From assembly GCF_900116715.1 (NCBI RefSeq), contig NZ_FPBM01000001.1, forward strand, positions 436,784-500,783: a stretch of DNA of 64,000 nucleotides. Reading direction: 5' to 3'. The notes beneath the pieces were generated by a model. It saw only the letters and a list, made by a program, of their open reading frames with translations. It was not told where the DNA came from and did not search any database. Positions 16,784 to 26,114 of this stretch are shown here, piece by piece; within the stretch, counting starts at the first letter, position 1, and the number at the start of each line of letters is the position of its first letter. A program made the position numbers and the translations under genes. Origin of the DNA: Polaromonas sp. YR568 (GTDB taxonomy: Bacteria > Pseudomonadota > Gammaproteobacteria > Burkholderiales > Burkholderiaceae_C).

Positions 16784-16798
16784 TGAGAATTACTCTCA
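16784..16798 (+). promoter_or_regulatory. Fur-type operator before the 16979 siderophore receptor
   Basis: TGAGAATTACTCTCA has the 7-1-7 Fur arrangement, and ATGAGA/TCTCAT at its edges form a perfect inverted repeat. It lies about 180 bases before the receptor start, leaving a long leader. Confidence 0.75.
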
Positions 16799-16978
16799 TT
16801 CATGTATAGTTCGCGGCACCTTCTTTCGCAAGCCGACAGCCCAGCAGCCCCCTCGCGTTGCCAGGCGTAGCAAGCCAACAACCCGCCCACCGGCCCCTTG
16901 ATTTCCGCCACCTGCCGTGGCGCCCGGGCCGCAGTGCGCACGCCAGTGTCCTGGCGGTCCTCCCCGGGAGTTTTGACT

Positions 16979-19102
16979 TTGCTCACCTCGAACTTGCCGC
17001 GCGCCGCACGGCGCCTCGCCCCGTTCACCGCCCTCTCACTGGCAGCCGCGCTTCAAAGTGCGTATGCCCAGACCCCTCCTGCGCCTTCGGCAGCCGGTGC
17101 GGAGAGCAGCCTGCCCGCCGTCACCGTCAAGGAAAGCGCCGTGCAGGAAACCGCCACCGGCCCGGTCGTGGGCTACCGCGCCAAACGCGCGGCCACCGCC
17201 ACCAAGACCGACACGCCGCTGTCTGAAACGCCGCAGGCCGTCACCGTGATCACCAGCCAGCAGATCACCGACCAGGGCGCGACCAACCTGCAGGATGCGC
17301 TGGGCTACGCCGCCGGTGTGCGCTCCGACGCCTACGGGCTGGACTCGCGGACCGACTCGGTGCGCGTGCGCGGCGCCAGCCCCGACAACTACCTGGATGG
17401 CCTGCGCGAGGCCTACGGCTACTACACCAGCCGCACACGCGCCGACCCCTACACGCTGGAGCGCCTGGAGGTGCTGCGCGGCCCCTCGGGCATGCTGTTC
17501 GGCGCGGGCACGGCGGCCGGCGTGGTCAATATGGTCAGCAAAAGGCCGCAGGCCGAAGCCCAGCGCGAGGTCGGCGTGCAGTACGGCAGCTACGGCCGCA
17601 AGCAGTTCCAGCTTGACCTGACCGGGCCGCTCACGCAAGACGGCGAGTGGCTGTACCGGCTGATCGCACTCAAGCGCAATTCGGACACCCAGGTCGACTA
17701 CGTGCCCGACGACCGCAGCCTGATCGCGCCTTCGCTCACCTGGCGGCCCAATGCGGCCACTTCGCTCACACTGCAGGCGCTGTGGCAAAAAGACAAGAGC
17801 GGCTCGACCTCGCAGTTCTTTCCCTGGGAAGGCACGCTGCTGCCCAACCCCAATGGCCGCCTGCCCACCAACCGCTTTATCGGCGAGCCGGGCGACTATT
17901 ACGACTCGGAGCGCAAGTCCATCGGCTGGCTGTTTGAGCACAAGTTCAACGACACCTGGACGGTGCGCCAGAACTTTCGCACCTCCAGCAACGTGAACGA
18001 CAACCGCTACCACTACGGCGACTTCTTCAGCAGCCCGGGCAGCTGGAGCGCCGACCCGGTGGGCAAACGGCTGCTGGGCCGCATCAACGACAGCTCGCTC
18101 ACACGCAACCGCATCACCGCGCTGGACAACCACGCCGAGGGCCACTTCACCACCGGCGCGCTCAAGCACACGCTACTGGTGGGCGCGGACTTCGCGCGCC
18201 ACCGCGAGAACGTCTGGTCGGGCTCCACCTACAGCGAGATCGACGCCTACGCGCCCGTCTACGGCAACCTGGTGCTGCCCGACCGCGCCGCCCTGCCGCG
18301 CACCACGCAGCGCCAGACCGGCTTTTACCTGCAAGACCAGATGAAGCTGGACAACTGGATCGTGATGGCGGGCCTGCGCCATGACAAGTCCGTGTCGGGC
18401 GCCGAGGGCCGCTCCGACGAAGAAAGCTCGGCCACCACCAAACGCCTGGGCCTGATGTATGCCCACCCATCGGGTTGGTCGCCCTATGTGAGCTACAGCG
18501 AGTCCTTCACGCCGCAGGCCGCCATCAAGGGGCAGCTCTTTTCGCCGCTGCGCGGCGAGCAATGGGAGCTGGGCCTGAAGTACGAACCGGCCGGCCAGGC
18601 GCTGGCCTACAGCGCGGCTGTGTACGACCTGCGCGAGAAGAATCAGATCGCCTCGCCGCTACCCGACGTCTACACCCAGGTCGGCGCCACACGCACCAAG
18701 GGGGTAGAGCTGGAGGTCAAAGGCCCCATCACGCCCCACCTGGACCTGGTGGCGCACTACAACTACACCGACCTGGACAAGCAGCTTGAAGGTCTGCCCA
18801 AACATCAGGCCAGCGCCTGGGCCAAATACCGCTTTTCCATCGCCGGCGTCAACGGCTTTTCAGCCGGTGCGGGCGTGCGCTGGATGGGCTCCTTCAGGGA
18901 CCTGCAGGGCGGCAGCGGCCCGGAAATTCCGGCGGCCGCGCTGCTCGATTTGATGTTCGCCTACGACACCCCGCAGTGGCGCTACGCCCTGAACATCAAC
19001 AACGCGACCGACAAAACCTATTTCAGCACCTGCCTGGGCCGCGGCGACTGCTGGTACGGCGCACGGCGCTCGGTGGTGGCCAGCGCCACCTACCGCTTCT
19101 AG
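16979..19102 (+). CDS. TonB-dependent siderophore receptor (FoxA/FhuA-like group)
   Basis: A 707-aa outer-membrane receptor. The signal sequence ends SAYAQ. The plug has VRVRGASPDNYLDGLRE and LERLEVLRGPSGMLFGAGTA, then VVNMVSKRP. The barrel ends ASATYRF. There is no STN domain. No in-frame ATG exists before the signal sequence: TTG 16979 has GGGAG eight bases upstream and is preferred over TTG 16898 or GTG codons between. It is followed closely by a PepSY protein and a small membrane protein, a layout like foxA-foxB, so a hydroxamate siderophore such as ferrioxamine or ferrichrome is a reasonable guess. A Fur-type site lies upstream. Confidence 0.92.
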   Translation: MLTSNLPRAARRLAPFTALSLAAALQSAYAQTPPAPSAAGAESSLPAVTVKESAVQETATGPVVGYRAKRAATATKTDTPLSETPQAVTVITSQQITDQGATNLQDALGYAAGVRSDAYGLDSRTDSVRVRGASPDNYLDGLREAYGYYTSRTRADPYTLERLEVLRGPSGMLFGAGTAAGVVNMVSKRPQAEAQREVGVQYGSYGRKQFQLDLTGPLTQDGEWLYRLIALKRNSDTQVDYVPDDRSLIAPSLTWRPNAATSLTLQALWQKDKSGSTSQFFPWEGTLLPNPNGRLPTNRFIGEPGDYYDSERKSIGWLFEHKFNDTWTVRQNFRTSSNVNDNRYHYGDFFSSPGSWSADPVGKRLLGRINDSSLTRNRITALDNHAEGHFTTGALKHTLLVGADFARHRENVWSGSTYSEIDAYAPVYGNLVLPDRAALPRTTQRQTGFYLQDQMKLDNWIVMAGLRHDKSVSGAEGRSDEESSATTKRLGLMYAHPSGWSPYVSYSESFTPQAAIKGQLFSPLRGEQWELGLKYEPAGQALAYSAAVYDLREKNQIASPLPDVYTQVGATRTKGVELEVKGPITPHLDLVAHYNYTDLDKQLEGLPKHQASAWAKYRFSIAGVNGFSAGAGVRWMGSFRDLQGGSGPEIPAAALLDLMFAYDTPQWRYALNINNATDKTYFSTCLGRGDCWYGARRSVVASATYRF

Positions 19103-19131
19103 GCCACACCCAAAGCAAAAGGAACACCACG

Positions 19132-20364
19132 ATGACCACAAAAACCGCCAAGGCGACCATGAGCAGCCGCCGCATCAAAACCTGGACCTGGGTGCACAAA
19201 TGGAGCAGCCTGGTCTGCACAGTTTTCATGCTGCTGCTGTGCCTGACCGGCCTGCCGCTGATCTTTCACCACGAGATCGGCCACCTGCTGGGCACGGAAG
19301 TCGAAGCACCCGATCTGCCGAAAGACACGCCGCACGCCAGCCTGGACCAGGTCATGCAGGTGGCGCAAGGCCTGCACCCGGGCAAGGTGCCGATGTTCCT
19401 CACCCAGGAGCTGGATGACAACCGCTTCTGGTACGTCACGCTGGGCGACACGCCGACGTCGGAAGAGAACAACAAGACCGTTGCCGTTGACGCGCGTACA
19501 GCCGCCGTGCTGGCCCAGCCCAAGTTCGACGAAGGTTTTATGTACGTGATGTTCAAGCTGCACGTCGACCTGTTCGCGGGGCTGGCGGGCAAGCTCTTTC
19601 TGGGCTTGATGGGCCTCTTGCTGCTGGTGGCGATTGTCTCGGGCGTGGTGCTGTATGCGCCGTTTATGCGCAAGCTCGACTTCGGCGAGGTGCGGCAAAC
19701 CCGCCCGCGCGCCAAATGGCTGGATCTGCACAACCTGCTGGGCATCGTGACGCTGGTGTGGGCCTTTACCGTGGGCGCGACCGGCATGATCAACACCTGG
19801 GCCGACCTGCTGATCAAGTACTGGCAGTACGACCAGCTCAGCGCGTTGCTGGCGCCCTACCAGGGGCAAAAGCCGCCCGCGCAACTGGCTTCGGTGCAGC
19901 AGGCGACCTCACTGGCGACCGGGCTGGCGCCTGAGATGAAGCTGGCCTTCATCGCCTTCCCGGGCACCTCGTTTTCCAGCCCGCACCATTACACCGTCTT
20001 CCTGCGCGGCAATGAGCCCTTCAACTCGCGCCTGCTCAAGCCGGTGCTGGTGGACGCCGGCACCAATGTGCTGACCGCCAGCCCGCCGCTGCCCTGGTAC
20101 CTGACGGCGCTGCTGGTGTCACAGCCGCTGCATTTCGGCGACTACGGCGGCATGCCGATGCAGATCATCTGGGCGCTGCTGGACATCGCGACCATCATCG
20201 TGCTGGGCAGCGGCCTTTATTTGTGGCTGGGGCGGCGCAACCCGGCCAAGGCGGCGAAAGCTGCCCAATCCGAAAAAACGGAAAAACCAGACAAACCGGA
20301 GCCAACGGAGATCGCCCCTGAGCCGCATGCCGCGCGCCACGAAACGACGGGCGGTGCCGCATGA
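19132..20364 (+). CDS. PepSY-TM membrane protein, probable ferrisiderophore reductase (FoxB-like)
   Basis: A 410-aa inner-membrane protein. The first helix region is KWSSLVCTVFMLLLCLTGLP, preceded by WTWVHKW. A periplasmic PepSY-like section follows, then paired helices near residues 145-180 and 200-225, and a last helix near 345-365. Histidines next to helices (VHKW, FHHEIGH, FKLHVDL, LDLHNL) are conserved in the family. The C-terminal tail is cytoplasmic and rich in Lys, Glu and Pro. The ATG has AAGGA nine bases upstream. It follows the siderophore receptor by 29 bases and overlaps the next small gene by ATGA. The reductase role is inferred from FoxB and the context. Confidence 0.88.
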   Translation: MTTKTAKATMSSRRIKTWTWVHKWSSLVCTVFMLLLCLTGLPLIFHHEIGHLLGTEVEAPDLPKDTPHASLDQVMQVAQGLHPGKVPMFLTQELDDNRFWYVTLGDTPTSEENNKTVAVDARTAAVLAQPKFDEGFMYVMFKLHVDLFAGLAGKLFLGLMGLLLLVAIVSGVVLYAPFMRKLDFGEVRQTRPRAKWLDLHNLLGIVTLVWAFTVGATGMINTWADLLIKYWQYDQLSALLAPYQGQKPPAQLASVQQATSLATGLAPEMKLAFIAFPGTSFSSPHHYTVFLRGNEPFNSRLLKPVLVDAGTNVLTASPPLPWYLTALLVSQPLHFGDYGGMPMQIIWALLDIATIIVLGSGLYLWLGRRNPAKAAKAAQSEKTEKPDKPEPTEIAPEPHAARHETTGGAA

Positions 20365-20579
20365 GCGTCAAAACCGACTCCGCCAAAAGTTCGGCCTTCT
20401 GGCACCTGTGGCGCTGGCCCATCGTGCTGGGCGTGCTCAGCGCCACAGGCCTGCTCACCGCGCTGGTGTCTGACGGCTGGGGAGACTGGTGGGCCTGGGT
20501 GGCGCTGGGTCTGCCCGTGGCCGTGATGGCCTGGTTTGCCTGGGTGCCAGGCAGGCAGCGGTTTCGCAGCAAATCCTAG
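20361..20579 (+). CDS. 72-aa small membrane protein coupled to the PepSY reductase
   Basis: Two predicted membrane helices (about residues 17-36 and 42-62) with a tryptophan-rich turn (DGWGDWWAW) and a basic C-terminus (RQRFRSKS). Its ATG overlaps the stop of the PepSY gene (ATGA), so it is co-translated and probably forms part of the same complex. I do not recognise a named family. Small two-helix proteins of this kind often follow PepSY genes in siderophore loci, as far as I recall. Confidence 0.75.
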   Translation: MSVKTDSAKSSAFWHLWRWPIVLGVLSATGLLTALVSDGWGDWWAWVALGLPVAVMAWFAWVPGRQRFRSKS

Positions 20580-20956
20580 CTTGCGGCCCTGGTGCACTTG
20601 CGTGGCCGCAAGCGCATGTCGAAGGGATGCAACGTCATTCGGCATATATCAATCCAATCTAAGGCCACACAGGAATACTTTGAGTCCTGAGAAAACTAGC
20701 CTACAGACCTTATTAATACTCATCCTGTAGCTATCAATTTCATAGCAAAATTCTTGAGTAACCACAAGAAAGCGATACGGCGGCGACCTTGATGCCCGCA
20801 TGGCGGCTATAGCCGTCACCCACAGCCGGCCCGCCGGCGCTATAAAATCGAGGCTTGCTCACGCACGATCTGAAGGGATGCGCGGCGAGCCAATTGCTCC
20901 GGCATACGCAGAACCATTTCTCGTCCGTCCTTCTTTCTTTTCATCCTCTTCTTCTC
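20580..20956. other. Intergenic region between the small membrane protein and fpr
   Basis: No supported gene. The middle (20640-20760) is clearly richer in A and T than its surroundings and holds one dispersed palindrome copy. TATAAA at 20841-20846 could be the -10 of fpr, leaving a leader of about 100 bases. No Fur-type site was seen. Confidence 0.5.
20730..20746 (+). repeat. Dispersed palindrome copy, intergenic
   Basis: GCTAT-CAATTTC-ATAGC, a perfect five-base interrupted palindrome with a seven-base centre. It is one of about ten such elements in the window. Confidence 0.75.
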
Positions 20957-21730
20957 ATGAGCGCCTTCAACACCGAACGCATTATTTCCGTCCACCACTG
21001 GACCGACACGCTCTTTAGCTTCACCGCCACACGCGACTCGGGCTTTCGTTTTGTCAACGGCCAGTTCACCATGATCGGCCTGCCCGTGGACGGCAAACCG
21101 CTGATGCGCGCCTACAGCGTAGCCAGCGCCAACCACGAGGACCAGCTCGAGTTCTTCAGCATCAAGGTCGCCGACGGCCCGCTGACCTCGCGCCTGCAAC
21201 ACCTGAAGCCCGGCGACGACATCCTGGTCGGCCGCAAACCCACCGGTACCTTGCTGCTGCAAAACCTGCTGCCCGGCAAAACCCTGTGGCTGCTGGCTAC
21301 CGGCACCGGCCTGGCGCCCTTTCTCTCCTTGATCAAGGACCCCGACACCTATGAGCGCTTTGAGCGCGTCGTGCTGGTGCACGGCTGCCGCACCAGCGCG
21401 GAGCTGGCCTACCGCGGGCTGATCGAGCACGAGCTGCACGAGCACGAATTTCTGGGCGAGCTGGTGCGCGGCCGCCTGATGTACTACCCCACCGTGACGC
21501 GCGAGCGCTTTCGCAATGAAGGCCGCATCACCGAACTCATGCAGTCGGGCAAGATCTACACCGACCTGGGCCTGCCGAAGATGTCCACCGAGAACGACCG
21601 CATCATGCTGTGCGGCAGCCCCGACATGCTGCGCGACATCAAAGCCATGCTGGAAGCACAAGGCTTTGACGAAGGCAATATGCAGCACGCCGGCCACTTC
21701 GTGGTCGAGCGGGCGTTTGCCGAGCGCTGA
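20957..21730 (+). CDS. fpr: Ferredoxin/flavodoxin-NADP reductase
   Basis: A 257-aa FAD enzyme that exchanges electrons between NADPH and ferredoxin or flavodoxin. The FAD site is LMRAYSVASANHEDQLEFF. The NADPH site begins GTGLAPFLSLI. The C-terminus is HAGHFVVERAFAER, with the ending typical of bacterial Fpr. ATG 20957 gives the family length. It lies between a siderophore locus and bacterioferritin. In Pseudomonas, Fpr reduces Bfd to release iron from bacterioferritin, and both partners are encoded nearby, so that role fits. Confidence 0.94.
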   Translation: MSAFNTERIISVHHWTDTLFSFTATRDSGFRFVNGQFTMIGLPVDGKPLMRAYSVASANHEDQLEFFSIKVADGPLTSRLQHLKPGDDILVGRKPTGTLLLQNLLPGKTLWLLATGTGLAPFLSLIKDPDTYERFERVVLVHGCRTSAELAYRGLIEHELHEHEFLGELVRGRLMYYPTVTRERFRNEGRITELMQSGKIYTDLGLPKMSTENDRIMLCGSPDMLRDIKAMLEAQGFDEGNMQHAGHFVVERAFAER

Positions 21731-21772
21731 GCCCGGCGTAAACCCCGCGCGTGGATGTGAGGCCGTTTGCAA

Positions 21773-21787
21773 TGCGAACGGTTATCA
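21773..21787 (+). promoter_or_regulatory. Possible Fur-type operator before bacterioferritin
   Basis: TGCGAACGGTTATCA (minus strand TGATAACCGTTCGCA) fits the 7-1-7 pattern with several mismatches. It lies 110 bases before bfr. It is weaker than the other Fur-type sites in the window. Confidence 0.45.
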
Positions 21788-21897
21788 CAATCACACGCAG
21801 ACAGACCGCCATAGCAGGGATATAGGCAAATTGGGTTGAATCGGGATGCCCGCACAGCGACAATGCTGCATCCGCATAACAACCACAAGGAGTCTCC

Positions 21898-22374
21898 ATG
21901 AAAGGCGACGCACAAGTCATCGTGCACCTGCAGGCGCAGCTCAAAAACGAACTGACGGCCATCAACCAGTACTTCCTGCACTACCGCATGTACAAGCACT
22001 GGGGCCTGGACAAGCTGGCCAAGAAGGAATACGAAGAGTCCATCGGCGAGATGAAGCACGCGGACAAGCTCATGGATCGCATCTTCATGCTCGACGGCCT
22101 GCCCAATCTGCAGGACCTGGGCAAGCTGATGATCGGCGAAGACGTGCTGGAAGCACTGAACTGCGACCTGAAATCCGAAACCGGCGCGCAGGCAACCATC
22201 AAGGACGGTATCGCCCACTGCGAAAGCGTGCGTGACTATGTCTCTCGTGACCTGCTGCAGGAAATCCTGGACGACACCGAAGAGCACATCGACTTCCTGG
22301 AAACCCAGATCGACCTGGTCGGCAAGGTCGGCATCCAGAACTACCTGCAAAGCCAGGTCGGAGAGTTCAGCTGA
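21898..22374 (+). CDS. bfr: Bacterioferritin
   Basis: A 158-aa iron-storage protein forming 24-subunit shells. The di-iron ferroxidase residues are in place: Glu18, Glu51 and His54 (EMKHADK), then Glu94, and Glu127 and His130 (TEEHIDFLE). Met52, the heme ligand, is present, so this is the heme-binding type. The ATG follows AAGGAG at a good distance. Iron release would use Bfd (26185) and Fpr (20957). A possible Fur-type site and a downstream hairpin suggest a single-gene unit. Confidence 0.97.
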   Translation: MKGDAQVIVHLQAQLKNELTAINQYFLHYRMYKHWGLDKLAKKEYEESIGEMKHADKLMDRIFMLDGLPNLQDLGKLMIGEDVLEALNCDLKSETGAQATIKDGIAHCESVRDYVSRDLLQEILDDTEEHIDFLETQIDLVGKVGIQNYLQSQVGEFS

Positions 22375-22443
22375 GGCGCCAGGCCAAGAGCTGATCGAAA
22401 CTACCGCGCGCAGCCGTCGTCATCGACACACTGCACACACAAC

Positions 22444-22470
22444 ACGGGGCCTGCGGGCCCCGTTGTCGTT
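22444..22470 (+). terminator. Probable terminator of bacterioferritin
   Basis: ACGGGGCC-TGCG-GGCCCCGT stem followed by a weak T-rich stretch (TGTCGTTT), 70 bases past the stop. The rest of the gap to the receptor (22471-22769) holds only the Fur-type site and the leader. Confidence 0.5.
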
Positions 22471-22620
22471 TCAGCGGGTCTTAAGGCTTTGAGCCTTTGA
22501 CTTCTCCTGGGGCCCTCCTGACCACTCGGCCCAGCCAGAGACCCAACACTTCCGTTTTGCTTTTTTGCCACAAACGCCTTGTTTTTAAAGCCGTTTCCGC
22601 ATCATTTCGAAACAAGATAT

Positions 22621-22635
22621 TACGAATCATTATCA
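22621..22635 (+). promoter_or_regulatory. Fur-type operator before the Fiu-like receptor
   Basis: TACGAATCATTATCA (minus strand TGATAATGATTCGTA). The longer 19-mer starting at 22616 matches the classical Fur box at about 15 of 19 positions by eye. It lies 135 bases before the receptor start. Confidence 0.75.
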
Positions 22636-22769
22636 TTTGAGCTAAACTTCTTTTCGAAAAACTACATGCCAGCCAACTCGTTTCCCCGCAGGGATTTCGA
22701 GCCAGCCAAGCAAAATTTGTAAACCCCGGCCCGCCTGCACTCAGGTCAGGGCCTTGCTTGGAGGCCACC

Positions 22770-25073
22770 TTGGCACACCCTTCCGCTCGCGCCGCACGCA
22801 CGGCGCGCAATAAAAAATCACGCCTGTCCGGCGCTGCTTCTTTCTCTCCTCTTGCCAACCCCGCAGCCACGCCTGCGGCCTCATCCGACAAGGCATTGCT
22901 GCCTTTGGGCGCGCTGATGCTGGCGGTCTCGGTGTCCGGCTGGGCGCAAAGCGTCACGCCAGCGCCCACGGCAGGCACTCCTGCCGCCACCGCGCAAACC
23001 GAGGGCAAGACCCTGTCGACAGTCACGGTGACAGGCGCCCGCGACCGCGAAAACCAAACCTACCAAAGCGGTATCACCAGCGTGGGCAAAATGCCCGTGC
23101 CGGCCAAAGACATCCCGCAATCGCTGACGGTTGTGAATGAAAAACTGATACACGATCAGGGCAAAGACAGCTTCAAGAGCGCACTCGAAAACGTCGTCGG
23201 CATCACGTTTGAAGCCGGCGAAGGCGGCCGGGTCGGCGACAACATCCGCCTGCGCGGTTTCAGCGCCGCAGGTGACATGTATTCGGACGGCATGCGCGAC
23301 ATCGCCCAGTACAACCGCGACCTATTCAACGTCGAGCGCGTGGAAGTGCTGCGCGGCGCCGCCTCCATGCTGTTTGGCCGGGGTTCCACCGGCGGCATCA
23401 TCAACCAGGTCAGCAAACAGCCCCGCCTGATCACCGAGCACGAAGTGAACGCCACCGTCGGCACCAAGGGCTACCAGCGCTACCAGGGCGACTTCAACTT
23501 CAAGCTGGGCGACGACGCGGCCTTCCGCATCAACGCCATGGCCACCGACGGCGACGGCCGCGGCGACAACGCCAGCGCCTCCACCCACCGCCGCGGCCTG
23601 GCGCTGGACTACCGCTTCGGTATCGGCACCGCGAACGAATTCGAGATCAGCTACTACCACCTACATTACAACGACAAGCCCGACTGGGGCTTTGCCTGGT
23701 TCAACAGCCGCCCTGCGCCTTTGACCAACAAGTACTGGTACGGCCTGCAAACCGACTTCCAGAACGACAAGGCCGATGCTGTCACCCTGAGCCACACGCA
23801 CCGCTGGGCCGACGGCAGCAGCCTGAAGACCACGGTGCGCGACGGCTACTACTCGCGCACGCTGCGTGCCACGCAGGCCAGCTTCGCCGCAGGCACCACG
23901 CTGGCCAACCTGAACGCCAATACGGCGGTCAGCCGCGGCAATACCAGCGCGGGCAATGCCAAGGCAGGCAACGAGCACCATACCTTCCTGCAGACCGACT
24001 ACCTCACCACCACGCAGTGGTTCGGCCACAAGAACAGCCTGCTGATCGGCGCCGAATACGCGGTCGAAAACTCCGACCGCCTCAGCTACCCGCTCCTGAC
24101 CGGCGCGAAACCGGGCACCACGGTGGGCAACCCGATCAGCACCGGCATCGGCGGCAACTACACGCAGCGGCTGGAAACATCCTTCAAGGCCACCACACTG
24201 GGCCTGTACATGCAGGACACGATTGATCTCACGCCTTACTGGAAGCTCGTCGCCGGCCTGCGCGTGGACAACTTCAAGGCCGACTACGACCGTCCCACTG
24301 GCGTGCCGCCCAATAACGGAAGGCTTTCCAGGTCCGACAGCCTGCTGAGCAAGCGGCTGGGCGTGATGTACCAGCCGACCGATGAGGTCAGCTACTACGC
24401 CGCCTACGGCACGTCGTTCAACACCTCGGGAGACCTCTACCAGTTCGACCCGAACTCGGCCAACACGGCGCCTGAGAGCAGCCGCAACATGGAAATCGGC
24501 ACCAAGTGGGAACTCTACGGCGGCGACCTGTCGCTGCGCGTGGCCCTGGCTCGCACCGAGAAGTACAACGAACGCAACACCGACATCGACACCAACACCA
24601 ACTCCTTCCTGCTGTCGGGCAAGCGTCATACCGACGCGCTGGAGTTCGAGGTCGCCGGCCGTATCACACCGCAGTGGGATGTCTTTGCAGGCATCGGCTT
24701 CCTGAAAGCCAAGATTGACAAATCCGGCTCCAATGCCGCCGGCCTTGCAGAAGTTGGTGAAAACCCCGGCCTGAGCCCCAGCCGCCAGGCCACCTTGTTC
24801 ACCACCTACCGCATCGGCGACAAATGGCGCATAGGCGGCGGCTTCACCGCCGTCAGCACCAACAAGCCGGCCAACAGCGTCGCCTCCACCAACCGCGCGC
24901 CTGGCTATGTGAAGGCCGATGCGCTGGTGGAATACCGCATCAACGCCGACAACGCGATCAAGCTGAACATCGACAACCTGTTCGACAAGGTGTACTACAA
25001 CACGCTGTACCGCGGCTTTGTGGCGCCTGGCGACGCACGCAGCGTACGCGTGACGCTCACGAGCAAGTTCTGA
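22770..25073 (+). CDS. fiu: Fiu-like catecholate siderophore TonB-dependent receptor
   Basis: A 767-aa outer-membrane receptor. Its long N-terminal region has a signal core PLGALMLAVSVSGWAQ. The plug carries IRLRGFSAAGDMYSDGMRD and VERVEVLRGAASMLFGRGS, then GGIINQVSKQP, which match the Fiu/PiuA group for monomeric catechols. The barrel ends VTLTSKF. No in-frame ATG lies before the signal core; TTG 22770 has GGAGG five bases upstream, and TTG 22758 is an alternative. The next gene encodes PiuC, the usual partner of this receptor type. Fur-type control is likely. Confidence 0.92.
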   Translation: MAHPSARAARTARNKKSRLSGAASFSPLANPAATPAASSDKALLPLGALMLAVSVSGWAQSVTPAPTAGTPAATAQTEGKTLSTVTVTGARDRENQTYQSGITSVGKMPVPAKDIPQSLTVVNEKLIHDQGKDSFKSALENVVGITFEAGEGGRVGDNIRLRGFSAAGDMYSDGMRDIAQYNRDLFNVERVEVLRGAASMLFGRGSTGGIINQVSKQPRLITEHEVNATVGTKGYQRYQGDFNFKLGDDAAFRINAMATDGDGRGDNASASTHRRGLALDYRFGIGTANEFEISYYHLHYNDKPDWGFAWFNSRPAPLTNKYWYGLQTDFQNDKADAVTLSHTHRWADGSSLKTTVRDGYYSRTLRATQASFAAGTTLANLNANTAVSRGNTSAGNAKAGNEHHTFLQTDYLTTTQWFGHKNSLLIGAEYAVENSDRLSYPLLTGAKPGTTVGNPISTGIGGNYTQRLETSFKATTLGLYMQDTIDLTPYWKLVAGLRVDNFKADYDRPTGVPPNNGRLSRSDSLLSKRLGVMYQPTDEVSYYAAYGTSFNTSGDLYQFDPNSANTAPESSRNMEIGTKWELYGGDLSLRVALARTEKYNERNTDIDTNTNSFLLSGKRHTDALEFEVAGRITPQWDVFAGIGFLKAKIDKSGSNAAGLAEVGENPGLSPSRQATLFTTYRIGDKWRIGGGFTAVSTNKPANSVASTNRAPGYVKADALVEYRINADNAIKLNIDNLFDKVYYNTLYRGFVAPGDARSVRVTLTSKF

Positions 25074-25102
25074 TTTCAGACTAAGAGAGTTTTCAAGGTT
25101 TC

Positions 25103-25135
25103 AGGCACCTGGGGGATACTCCGGGTGCCTTTTTT
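25103..25135 (+). terminator. Hairpin with T-run between the Fiu-like receptor and piuC
   Basis: AGGCACC and GGTGCCT form a seven-base stem around a 14-base loop, followed by five Ts. It would reduce, not abolish, read-through into piuC, which starts 19 bases later. Confidence 0.75.
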
Positions 25136-25153
25136 CATCCCGGAGATTCCTCC

Positions 25154-25861
25154 ATGCTGCTTCGCATTCATCAAGCCCTTCAGCCAGACGAACTCGCTCA
25201 GGTCCGCAAGCTCGTCCTGGGCGCCGACTGGGCCGACGGCCGCATCACCGCCGGCAGCCAGAGCGGCGCCGTCAAGAACAACCTGCAGTTGCCCGAAGAG
25301 CTGCCCGCCGCCCAGCAGGCACGCCACATCGTGTCGGTCGCGCTGGCGCGCAACCCGATGTTCGTGACCGGGGCGCTGCCCAAGTCGGTGTATCCGCCGC
25401 TCTTTAACCGCTACGGCGGAGACGCCAACAACTTCGGCAACCACATCGACAACGCAGTGCGCACCCACGCCGCCACCGCGCGCCATGTGCGCACCGACAT
25501 CTCGTGCACCCTGTTCCTGAGTGAGCCCGCCAGTTATGACGGCGGCGAGCTGGTGGTGCAGGACACCTACGGCGAGCAACGCATCAAGTTCGAGGCGGGC
25601 GACCTCGTCATGTACCCCGGTACCTCGGTGCACCGCGTGGAACCCGTCACCCGGGGTGAGCGCCTGGCCTGTTTTTTCTGGATCGAAAGCATGGTGCGCT
25701 CCGACGCGCAGCGCCGGCTTCTGTATGAAATGGACATGGCGATCACCTCGCTGCGCCAAAAAGAACTCGAACGCGGCCCCCAAGGCACGGGCGAAAGCCC
25801 GGAAGTGGTGCGGCTGACGGGCTGCTATCACAACCTGCTGCGAATGTGGGCTGAGGTTTAA
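25154..25861 (+). CDS. piuC: PKHD-type Fe(II)/2-oxoglutarate hydroxylase PiuC (YbiX)
   Basis: A 235-aa dioxygenase with all family metal and cosubstrate residues: His97 and Asp99 (NHIDN), His160 (GTSVHRVEP) and Arg170 (RGER). It has a jelly-roll middle ([10 protein letters not shown]) and ends near [11 protein letters not shown]. Length and residue spacing closely follow E. coli YbiX. It nearly always sits next to a Fiu/PiuA receptor and is thought to act in iron uptake, but its substrate is not established. It is separated from the receptor by a hairpin. Confidence 0.95.
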   Translation: MLLRIHQALQPDELAQVRKLVLGADWADGRITAGSQSGAVKNNLQLPEELPAAQQARHIVSVALARNPMFVTGALPKSVYPPLFNRYGGDANNFGNHIDNAVRTHAATARHVRTDISCTLFLSEPASYDGGELVVQDTYGEQRIKFEAGDLVMYPGTSVHRVEPVTRGERLACFFWIESMVRSDAQRRLLYEMDMAITSLRQKELERGPQGTGESPEVVRLTGCYHNLLRMWAEV

Positions 25862-26114
25862 GGCCCTGAGTACCGTCTCGCGTCTGGACGGAGCCCCGGC
25901 TGCGGCAAGCCGCGAGAAGGGTCTTTGACACACAAAACCAGACAAAGCCGGCATTTTCGGGCGGGTCGTCCACCAGGAAGGCGCTACGGAATTTATAGCT
26001 GCTTACGCACGTTCTGTATGGATCACAGCCAATTTCGCTACTCAGACTCTTCGATGGAGCGGGCAAAAGACGGCCGGGATTAGGCAGCAACAGGGAAATA
26101 AACCCTCATACGCA
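25862..26114. other. Intergenic region between piuC and the bfd promoter
   Basis: No supported gene. It contains one dispersed palindrome copy with its tail (25983-26011) and otherwise nothing recognised. No clear piuC terminator was seen. Confidence 0.5.
25983..26011 (+). repeat. Dispersed palindrome copy with full tail, intergenic
   Basis: GCTAC-GGAATTT-ATAGC followed by TGCTTACGCACG. This is the clearest intergenic copy with the tail that other copies share. Confidence 0.75.

Noticed and set aside
17036-18169. 377-codon minus-strand frame within the 16979 receptor
   Set aside because: It is a shadow frame; the receptor reads through without a break.
21556-22350. 264-codon minus-strand frame opposite bfr
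   Set aside because: Bfr is complete with all ferroxidase residues on the + strand; the opposite frame is low-complexity.
22481-23026. 181-codon minus-strand frame before and within the Fiu-like receptor
   Set aside because: It covers the Fur-type site and the receptor signal region. It has no ribosome site and no family resemblance.
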